A stretch of DNA of 64,000 nt from contig JAFEKX020000001.1 in NCBI GenBank assembly GCA_016893485.2, positions 7,085,501 to 7,149,500 on the forward strand. The letters are read 5' to 3'. Below are positions 56,403 to 64,000 of the stretch, piece after piece. Numbering within the stretch: the stretch's first letter is position 1; the number at the start of each line of letters is the position of its first letter. The notes below the pieces were generated by a model. The model saw nothing but the letters and a program-made list of their open reading frames with translations. It was not told the DNA's origin and searched no databases. The position numbers and the translations under genes were made by a program. The stretch is from Streptomyces sp. P3 (GTDB lineage Bacteria; Actinomycetota; Actinomycetes; Streptomycetales; Streptomycetaceae).

Positions 56403-57598
56403 TCACTGACCGCCGTGGGTCCTGCTCATGTTCTCGTAGAGCGACTTGGCGGTGGCGCCGAGTTGGGGGCCCGCGAGCCAGGTGTTGTCGGTCGGGCCGA
56501 TCGAGGTGTTGGAGACCAGCTCGGTCTTCCCGTTCACCACGCGGAACCAGCCGCCGCCGGACGATCCGCCGGTCATGGTGCAGCCGATGCGGTACATCGT
56601 CGGCAGGGTCGTGTCGAGCGACAACCGGCCTGGCCGGTCGAGGCACTTGAACATCTTCAGACCGCTGTACGGCGGAGCGGCCGGGTAGCCCCAGGCGCCC
56701 ATCGAGCCGGCCTGCGCCGCGGAGGGCGCCGAGAAGTCGACGTCGAGCGCGGCCCCGACCGTCTCCTCAAGGGACTTGGAGCCGGACTGCGGCTTCACAT
56801 GCAGGATCGCGTAGTCGTACGCGGCACCCGCGCCGCCCGTTTCCGAACCGCCCTTAATCCACTGGTTCGACGTCGACGCCCAGTCCGCCCACCACTGGCC
56901 GTAGGGAGCTATCTCCGAGGCCGAGGCGTTGCTCAACTGGGCGGCGGACTCGCCGAGATCGTTGTACGAGGGCACGAACTCGATGTTGCGGTACCAGCCG
57001 CCGTCCCTGCCCGCGTGGACGCAATGGCCCGCCGTCCAGACGAGGTTGGACTTGCCGGGGTGGTTGACGTCCTTGACGACCGTCCCGGAGCAGACCATCG
57101 AACCCTCGGGGGAGTCGAAGAAGACCTTCCCGACCGGGGCCGCGTTGCGGTGGTACGGCGTCTTCTCGGCCGTGGCCTCGACGGGCGTCGGCTCAGGGTC
57201 GCTGACGCCCTGGTCGGCGGCGGCGTCCTTCGTCGTGACCGTCTTGTTGGCCTCGTCGGCGGACTTCATCCGCTCGGGTTTCCACAGCCCCTTGATCACC
57301 GGATTGACGAAGTCCTTGGCCGAACTGAGCCACTTGTCCTTGTCCCAGTCCTTCCAGCCGCCGTCGGCCCACTTGTCCACGTCGACGCCGTGCTGCTTGA
57401 GCTTGTCGGCGACGGAGGGTGGAATCGGACCTTGTCCTGACCGGAGGTCTGCGTGGCGGTGGCGGCGGGCTTGTCGCTCGCGGAGTTGTCACCGTTGCAG
57501 GCGGTCGCGGTGAGCGACAGCGCCGCGATGAGACACGCGGCGGCCAGAACGGTGCGCCGCCCGCGCGGATCGGTCGCGGACGTGCTTGTGGAACGCAT
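56403..57598 (-). CDS. Secreted trypsin-like serine peptidase, copy 1 (one frameshift)
   Basis: Exported protease of about 398 residues. The N-terminus has a hydrophobic signal (VLAAACLIAALSLTATAC) with a Cys that could be a weak lipobox. A pro-region rich in Trp and Lys (DKWADGGWKDWDKDKWL) is followed by a chymotrypsin-fold domain: His in VWTAGHCVHAG, Asp in AAYDYAILHV, Ser in MTGGSSGGGWF. The frame breaks at about 57420, between the signal and IPPSVADKLKQHG. ATG 57598 is the only start before the signal. It is a close paralogue of the next protease gene upstream. Confidence 0.85.
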
Positions 57599-57908
57599 GG
57601 TGCGGTTACCCCGTGGAAACTACTGGTCTTCTACTGTCGGCCTGCTGTTACCGGTCTGCGGTTACCGGTCTGCGGTTACCGGTCTTCTGCTACCTGTGTC
57701 GGCTACCGGTCTTCTGCTATCGATCTTCTACAGCTGGTCTTCTGCTGCTGGTCTTTACGGCCGATCGCGTCCCGGCGATCAGGTGCCGCTGCGCGCGCTG
57801 CGACACCCCACTATGCCCGGGGAGTTGGGGACGAACGCCGGTGAGGCGGTGAGGTTCCTGTGAGACACCCCGCCGATGCCTGTCCCCCGACTGTGCCTGC
57901 CCCCGCGC
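57599..57908. repeat. Gap between protease genes with 14-bp tandem repeats
   Basis: GTTACCGGTCTGCG is repeated exactly at 57647-57660 and 57661-57674, with a third partial copy from 57675 and diverged ones (TACCGGTCTTCTGC-like) to about 57760. This is the leader and promoter region of protease copy 1. No gene is seen in the gap. Confidence 0.75.
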
Positions 57909-59135
57909 CTACTGCCCGGCGAACTTCTTGCTGACCGAGTCGTACACACCTTTGGCCACGTGGCCCAGCCGCGGACCCGCCAGCCAGCCCGAAGTCACCG
58001 GACCGATCGAGGTGTTGGAGACCAGCGCCGGCTTGCCGTCGGAGCCCGTCTCGACCCAACCGCCGCCGGACGAACCGCCCGTCATCGTGCAGCCGATGCG
58101 GTACATCGTCGGGTCCGAGACGTTGATCGACAGCCGCCCCGGCCTGTCCGTGCACTGGTACAACGTCGAACCGTCGTACGGCTTCGCCTCCGGGTAGCCG
58201 GTCGCCGTGATGGTGGACACCTTCGGCACGGCAGGCGCGTTGAAGTTCACCGGCAGGGCCGAACCGACCGTCTCTTCAAGGGACTTGCCCCCGTTGCCCT
58301 TCTCCGGCGTCACATGGATCACGGCGTAGTCGTACGACGAACCCTGGCCGCCCGTCTCGCCGCCCTGGTCGATCCACTGCTGCGAGGTCCGCGCCCAGTC
58401 CCCCACCAGACGCCGTACGGAGCGACCTGGTCGCGGGTCGCGGTCTCCAACTGCGCTGCCGAACGGCCCGAGTTGTTGTACGACGGCACGAACGCGATGT
58501 TGCGGTACCAGCCGCCCTTCTTACCGGCGTGCACGCAATGGCCCGCCGTCCAGACCAAGTTGGACTTGCCCGGGTGCGCCGGGTCCTCGACGACCGTCGC
58601 CGAGCAGACCATCGTGCCCTCGGGGAGTCGAAGAACACCTTGCCCGCCGTCGCCGCGTTGGCGTGGTACGTGGGCGACACGGCCTTCGCGTCCACCACCG
58701 CGGGCGTCGGGTCGGTCACGCCCTGGTCGCCGGAGATGTCATTGGTGTCGACACCTTTGTCCGGGTCGTCGGCGCCCCGCATCCGGCCGGAACTCCACAG
58801 CCCCTTGATGATCGGGTTGATGTAGTCGTCGGCCTCGCGCAGCCAGTCGTCCTTGTTCCAGTTCTTCCAGGCGCCGCCCTTCCACTTGTCGATGTCGATC
58901 CCGCGCTCTTTGAGCTTCTGCCTGATGTCGTCCGGGATCTTGATCTTGCCGTCACCGGTGTCACTGCTGCTCGCGGACGCCGTGGACTGCCCATCGGCCT
59001 TCGTGTCACTGGAACCGCACGCGGTCGCGGTGAGCGCGAGCGCCGAGGCGAGGGCAACTGCGGCCAGCACGGGGAAGTTCCGCGCAGCGTGCCCCTCCCA
59101 CGACGGGCGCTGAAGGACGGCCGTATCGATCGCAT
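57909..59135 (-). CDS. Secreted trypsin-like serine peptidase, copy 2 (three frameshifts)
   Basis: Paralogue of copy 1, about 408 residues, same layout: signal with lipobox-like ALALTATACGSS, Ser/Asp-rich spacer, pro-region DKWKGGAWKNWNKDDWLREA, then the protease domain with His in VWTAGHCVHAG, Asp in SSYDYAVIHV and Ser in MTGGSSGGGWV. Frame changes at about 59080, 58622 and 58400. ATG 59135 follows AGGGGAG. The two proteins share the SLEETVG, DRPGRLS and LVSNTSIGP blocks, so they arose by tandem duplication. Substrate unknown. Confidence 0.85.
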
Positions 59136-59789
59136 GGTCTTGACTCCCCTGGGTGAACGGACGGTGCGCTTCCGACGGTGATCGCAGCCGGACCTCATGG
59201 CGAGTCCACGCCGAACTCACGACCTTCGGAACGGCACCACACACTATGCGCTCGCTGTGGGCGACTTCCCGCGGAACGGCAACGGTTTAGCTACGGCAAG
59301 GATCTTGAGTCAACCCGTAACCCGCTGCGGGGTGCGGTGTTGGTAGCGGTGGGGGGTCTGCTGTCGATACGCGGGCCCCTGTGCCTGTGGCGACATTGCT
59401 CTTGGCGACTGCGGCGGTGGCGACTGCAACGGTGGCGATGCGGGGCCTCAACTCGCTTGTGGCGGCGGGAGGGAGGGGTGGCTGTGGGTGAGTCGGGGTC
59501 TGTGTCTTCGGCTGTGCGTGTACCTGCGGATAGGGGATGTGGGTCTGCGGGGGTGAGCGAGGCCCGCGAAGTCGCCGGTGTGTCCTCGGCGGTGGGAGCG
59601 CGGGAAGGTGTTTTGGGGGATGGGCGGCGGGTGGGGAGCATGTGGGCAGCCACGGGCGGGAGTTGGGGTCGGGCGGAGTGAGACCGCTCTGTGGGTTCGG
59701 TCGGCGGGGCCGGGGATCGGGGATGGCGCGGGGTGTGAGCCAGCGCGGGACGTGGGCTGCGGCGCTTCGGGCGGTGAGCTGATGCGGGA
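59136..59789. other. GC-rich gap upstream of the siderophore locus
   Basis: 654 bp. The first 150 bp probably hold the promoter of protease copy 2. From about 59340 the sequence is G-rich low complexity with short TGGCGAC-type repeats. Several frames are open by composition only; none has a ribosome binding site and a plausible product. No iron-box-like palindrome was recognised. Confidence 0.4.
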
Positions 59790-60190
59790 TGGGGATGGGG
59801 GCGGAGACGTTCCGGACCAGGAGTTGGCGGGGGTGGAGGCGGGAACGTTCCGGACGGGGCGTTGGCGGGGGATGGAGGCAGGGACGTTCCGGGTCGCGAG
59901 GCGACGTGCGACGGGTTCAGGGATGCGCCGGGCCATGGGGTGACGCGTGGTGAGTTCGGGGTTGCCTCGCGTGGTGAGGTGGCGGGGGACGGGCGCGGGG
60001 TTGCCTCGGCTGGTGAGGCTGCGCGTGGCGGGGGTGCAGGGGGGCGCCCCGGGTCGTGAGCGGGCGGGTGAGGTGTGCGGGGACGCCCCGGGTCGTGAGT
60101 CGGCCGGTGAGGGGTGCGGGGATGCCCCGGGGCGTGAGCTGACGCGGGGCGTGTACGGGGACGTTCCGCGCCGTGAGCCGGTGCGCGACG
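59790..60190 (+). repeat. Degenerate 39-bp tandem repeat running into the aminotransferase gene
   Basis: About ten diverged copies with a 13-codon period. In the aminotransferase frame the last copies read GRERAGEVCGDAP, GRESAGEGCGDAP, GRELTRGVYGDVP, RREPVRDGYEGIL. Upstream copies continue the pattern in another frame (GRDVPGREATCDG and FRDAPGHGVTRGE). The period is conserved better than the sequence. It is unclear whether the array is translated as an N-terminal extension or is the untranslated leader. Confidence 0.65.
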
Positions 60191-61613
60191 GGTACGAGGG
60201 GATTCTGCGGCGGCACGCGGTGCGTGAGGCGGCGGCGCGGACTTACGCGCGGGCCCTTCCCATCGTGCCGGTACGGGCGCGTGGCCTGACCGTCGAGGGC
60301 GCGGACGGCCGCCGTTACCTGGACTGCGCCTCGGGCGGCGGCGCGCTGGCCCTCGGGCACAACCACCCCGTGGTCCTGGAGGCGATCCGCGGCGTCCTCG
60401 ACTCGGGCGCCCCGCTGCACGCCTACGACCTCGCCACGCCCGTCAGAGACGCCTTCGTCACCGAGCTGCTCCGCACATTGCCACCCGAACTCGCCGACCA
60501 CGCACGCGTGCGGTTCTGCGGACCTGCCGGTACCGACGCGGTCGAGGCCGCGCTCCAACTTGTCCGGGCCGCGACCGGCCGCACCGAGATCCTCGCCTTT
60601 GCTGGCGGCCAGCAGGGGGTGACCACGGTCGCGCGTCAGGCGTCCGGAGACGCATCCGGCATCCGCGGGGGAAGTCTTCCCACCCCGCAGGGCTACGTCA
60701 GTCCGCCCGACACCGACGGTGCGTGCGGCGGTGAACCGGGCTCCCTCTGGGCGGAGTTCGCCCTCGACGCCCCCAAGTCCGGGTTGCCAAAACCCGCAGG
60801 GGTCCTCCTTGAACCCGTCCGGGGCAACGGCGGAGTGATCCCGGCCCCCGACGACCGGATGCGGCGCATCCGGCACACCACCGCCACCGACTCCATCCCG
60901 CTGATCGTCGACGAGACCGAGACGGGCGTCGGTCGAACCGGCGCCTTCTGGGCCGTCCAGCACAGCGGCGTCATCCCCGACGTGATGGTCCTCTCCAATG
61001 CCATCGGCGGCAGCCTGCCCCTGTCCGTGATCGTCCACCGCGACGACCTCGACGTCCGCCAACCCGACGCCCACGCATGCGAGTTCCGCGCCAACCAACT
61101 CGTCATGGCCACCGGTACCGCGACCCTCACCTACGTCCGCGAGAACGACCTCGCCGGTCGCGCGGCCGATATCGGCGCGCGGATGCTGGGCCAACTCCGG
61201 CGCCTGGTTGGCGAGTTCGCATGCGTGGGGGCGTGCGGGGACGAGGGCTGATGATCGGGGTCGAGTTCGTGGGCGGGGAGGGGACGGGAACGGGCTCCGG
61301 AGTGGGCGTTGGGGAGGCTGAGGGTGCCTTTGCCGGTGAGGGGGCGAAGGCGCGGCACCAAGGGGGCCTTGCTGACGGGGTAGTTGAGTCGGGGCCCAAG
61401 AACCCCTCGGCCTCTACCCGCGCCGCCGAACTCGCCGCCGCAGTCCAACAGGAGTGTCTCCGCCGTGGCCTCATCGTCGAGCTCACCGGCCACCGCGCAA
61501 ACGTCGTACGCCTCCTCCCACCCCTCACGATCACCGACGAGCAGGCGGCTGCGGTCATCGACCGGTTGTACGACGCGGTGGGAGGCTGTGGCCGGCGGCC
61601 AGAACGGAGGTAG
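60181..61613 (+). CDS. Class III aminotransferase-like protein of a siderophore locus, PLP lysine replaced (one frameshift)
   Basis: Fold-type I class III enzyme close to diaminobutyrate 2-oxoglutarate aminotransferases. Motifs: ARTYARALPIVPVRARG, GGGALALGHNHPVVLEA, FCGPAGTDAVEAALQLVRAA, GVLLEPVRGNGGVI and DETETGVGRTGAFW with the PLP-ring Asp. The position of the Schiff-base lysine reads VLSNAIGGSLPL, with codon AAT at 60997-60999 instead of Lys. The pyridoxal chemistry is therefore doubtful. A base is missing at about 61228 (GGVRGRGLMIGVEF restored); a Gly-rich insert follows. The open frame extends back to 59947 through 13-residue repeats; GTG 60181 is given because homology starts there, but no ribosome binding site supports it. 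In S. coelicolor the syntenic gene precedes siderophore synthetases. Confidence 0.75.
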
Positions 61614-61934
61614 TAACGGCATTGGCGGTGGCAGTGGGCGTACTGGCCGCGCTGACCGTCGCTCCGAGTGGGCCGGGTAGCGCGAAGTGGGCGGTGTGTA
61701 CGTGGGCGCGGATGTGTGTGCACGTCGACTGGGCCGAACCGGCACGCCGACCCGATGCCGCGGGTACTTCGCCCCGTGTGTCGAGGCGACCGCTCCAGAG
61801 GGCGCAGCGCCCCCAGGCGTCAACTCCACTGATCTCCAAGACCAGTTGCAGAACAACCAAGCTCAATGCTCGCCACAACACCGGGACTCGACCCCACACG
61901 CTTCCCACTCCGAAACACCTCCCGAGGAACAGTC
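61614..61934. other. Gap between aminotransferase and siderophore synthetase genes
   Basis: 321 bp. A frame from 61687 to 61938 is open, but its codon use is poor for this genome and it lacks a ribosome binding site. GAGGAA at 61924-61929 precedes the TTG chosen for the next gene. No iron-regulator box was recognised. Confidence 0.4.
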
Positions 61935-64000
61935 TTGAACCCCACACCCACCCCTGACGGCAACTCCCACGAGGCCAGCCCTCACCACACGCAGGCCCTG
62001 ACAGCGTCGGCCGAGCCCGTCCCCGGCAGCAGCCCCGTAGCCCGGAAGTCGGGCGCCCCTGGAACCCAGAAGCAGAGCAACCGCGCGGCACAACCTTCGA
62101 CCTCCCGGAGCATCCCGACCCCACACCGCCGCTCAGGCCGCGGCCGTCGAGAACCTCCTGCGCTGCTGGGCACGCGAAGCGAACCTCCCCGCCCCCACCA
62201 ACGGCACCCTCCACATCCCCCTCCCCGCCAGCGGCACAACCCTGCTCGCTCAGGTCCACTACTGGTCCCCGACGGGCTGGCACCGCTTCGGTCTTCCGTA
62301 CCTCTCGACCGCTCCCTACGGCGCACCACCGGTCGACGCGGTGACCGTCGCGGCGTTGCTCGCCAGGGAGACGGTTTCGCGCGGCGACGGCTTCGAGGCG
62401 GGTGCCGATATGGCGCACGGTGCCTTCGAGGGAGAGGTGACGCAGGGAGCTGGCCGCGTCGGCGGTAGCGCTGACGTATCGGCAAATACCCGCTCTGGCG
62501 CGCATGTTGCGGAGGTGACGGTAGCGACAGGGGCAACGGCATCGGCAGCAACACCGGTACCGGTACAGGTACCGGACACGGGAACCGACCTCGTGGCCCG
62601 CGTGGCCGACTCCGTCCGCCGTACCGCCACCTTCATCACCGAACGCCGTACTCACCCGGCCGACGGCTCCGACCTCTTCCTCTCGGCCGAACAGGCTCTC
62701 CTGCTCGGCCACCCACTGCACCCGACCCCGAAGAGCCGCGAGGGTCTCTCCGACGCCGAAGGCCGCCTGTATTCACCGGAGTTGCGCGGCTCCTTCCCGC
62801 TGCACTGGTTGGCTGTCGCCCCTTCCGTACTCGCCACCGACTCGGCCTGGACCGAACGTGGTCGTCCCGTCCCCGCCGCTCAGCTCACGGCCCGACTCGC
62901 CGGCCCCGAACTGCCGTTGCCGGACGGGCATGCCGCGCTTCCCTGCATCCCTGGCAATGGCGCGAGATCCGACACCGAGCCGATATCTCAGCCCTGCTCG
63001 ACTCCGGGCTGCTCCAGGACCTCGGTACCCATGGCGCCCCGTGGCACCCCACCTCCTCCGTACGAACCGTCCACCAATCCGGCGCAACCGCCATGCTCAA
63101 ACTGTCCCTAGGCCTCCGCATCACCAACTCCCGTCGTGAGAACCTCCGCAAAGAACTCCACCGCGGCGTCGAGGTACACCGCCTGCTGCGCACCGGCCTC
63201 TCCCAGCAGTGGCGCGCCGCCCACCCCGGCTTCGACATCGTCCGCGACCCGGCGTGGCTGGCCGTCGACGCGCCAGCCACGCCGGCCACGTTGGACGAGC
63301 ACGGCGCCGACTCGGGGAGCGTGGCACGGACGCAGGTAGGCGTGGGTTCGGCCTGGGCCATGGCAGTTCGGACCGTGCTGGCCGTGCCGAGCGGGATGCC
63401 CGTGTGCCCTTGGCCGGCATCGACGTGGTGATCCGGCACAACCCGTTCAGCCCGTCCGACGACGTGTCCTGCGTCGCCGGGTTCGTCTCAGTTCGGCCGT
63501 ACGCCGGGCGGAGTGCCGCCACCGTGGGACTGGGACCAACTCCGTACACCAGCCACCCCGCGTCCGGAGTACCGCTGTTGCGGTCCCGTCTGGCCGAAGT
63601 CATTACGGGCCTCGCCACGCGGACCGGCCGACCACGTGGCGCGGTCGCCGCCGAGTGGTTCCTGCGCTACCTGGAGCAGGTCGTACGTCCCGTGCTGTGG
63701 CTGGACAGCGAGGCAGGGATCGCGCTGGAGGCGCACCAGCAGAACACCCTGCTTCTGCTGGACGGCGACGGTTGGCCCGTAGGTGGCCGCTACCGCGACA
63801 ACCAGGGCTACTACTTCCGCGAGTCCCGACGCGCGGAACTCGACGCCCGGCTCCCCGGCATTGGCGAACACAGCGACACGTTCGTCTCCGACGAGGTCAC
63901 CGACGAACGCTTCGCGTACTACCTCGCGATCAACAACGTGCTCGGCCTCATCGGGGCGTTCGGCTCGCAACGCCTTGCCGACGAGCGGCTGTTGCTCTCA
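61935..64000 (+). CDS. IucA/IucC family NIS siderophore synthetase (3' partial, three frameshifts)
   Basis: NRPS-independent siderophore synthetase that activates a carboxylate with ATP and joins it to an amine or alcohol. Visible motifs: AAQAAAVENLLRCWAREANL at the start of homology (about 62125), SEQALLLGHPLHPTPKSREG, HPWQWREI (about 62955), KLSLGLRITNSRRENLRKEL, VVIRHNPFSPSDDV, LEAHQQNTLLLLDGDGWP and YFRESRRAELDARL with a C-terminal part running off the window end. Frame changes at about 62112, 62948 and 63400. TTG 61935 has GAGGAA 5 bp upstream and gives a Ser/Pro/Ala-rich leader of about 55 residues. A second insert at about 62390-62590 is rich in Ala, Thr and Val. The product siderophore cannot be named. 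Confidence 0.85.

Noticed and set aside
59178..59681. 167-codon plus-strand frame before the siderophore locus
   Set aside because: Low-complexity composition, no ribosome binding site, and unusual residue content.
61687..61938. 83-codon frame between aminotransferase and synthetase genes
   Set aside because: Poor codon use for this genome and no ribosome binding site; it ends on the TTG start of the synthetase.

Overview
The window is a high-GC actinobacterial chromosome segment, almost certainly Streptomyces. Codon third positions are nearly all G or C, GTG and TTG starts are common, and the gene order matches the conserved S. coelicolor arm as I remember it (roughly SCO5748 to SCO5801: osaA-osaB, ftsK, rimO, pgsA, cinA, clgR, recA-recX, gluABCD, gluR-gluK, miaB, miaA, dapF, rshA, hflX, siderophore genes). 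No rRNA, tRNA, CRISPR array, prophage or complete insertion sequence was seen.

Layout. 1-5.8 kb: osmoadaptation pair, a giant HAMP-repeat hybrid kinase (5' end outside the window) and response regulator OsaB. 5.9-13.2 kb: housekeeping run ftsK, a RodZ-like membrane HTH protein, rimO-pgsA-cinA (overlapping starts and stops) and clgR. 13.2-15.1 kb: G-rich, tandem-repeat-rich stretch with one weak small gene. 15.0-22.0 kb, minus strand: short-chain dehydrogenase, Fpg/Nei-type glycosylase and the very large helicase Lhr. 22.1-28.3 kb: AraC regulator, AzlC/AzlD amino-acid exporter, several proteins of unknown function, an AI-2E-type transporter, a decayed reductase and a tiny secreted peptide. 28.3-31.8 kb: recA with two recognisable control elements, recX and an FtsX-type permease remnant. 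32.2-36.2 kb: sugar-binding lipoprotein, rhodanese and cysteine dioxygenase pair, FAD monooxygenase. 36.2-42.0 kb: glutamate ABC transporter gluABCD with the divergent GluR-GluK two-component pair. 42.1-50.4 kb: TAXI binding protein, MazG-like protein, miaB, LigB-like protein, antitoxin-like protein, miaA, dapF. 50.7-56.3 kb: second RelA/SpoT homologue RshA, M1 metallopeptidase, hflX. 56.4-59.1 kb: two tandem paralogous secreted trypsin-fold proteases. 60.2-64 kb: a class III aminotransferase followed by an IucA/IucC synthetase, the start of an NRPS-independent siderophore locus that runs off the end.

Data quality dominates the reading. Most genes longer than about 1 kb contain one or more single-base indels, almost always in a run of three or more G or C; I estimate well over 50. 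They hit essential genes (ftsK, dapF, gluC/D, hflX, the recA tail), so they are most simply sequencing or assembly errors. Coordinates below span the repaired gene, and the approximate break points are given.

The most interesting biology is: DNA-damage-type promoters of the PafBC/RecA_NDp form in front of recA, lhr, rimO, a mazG-like gene and, more weakly, an AI-2E transporter and dapF; a siderophore-locus aminotransferase that has asparagine where the PLP-binding lysine should be; an RSH protein whose (p)ppGpp-synthetase core has lost signature residues; and several unexplained tandem-repeat arrays.
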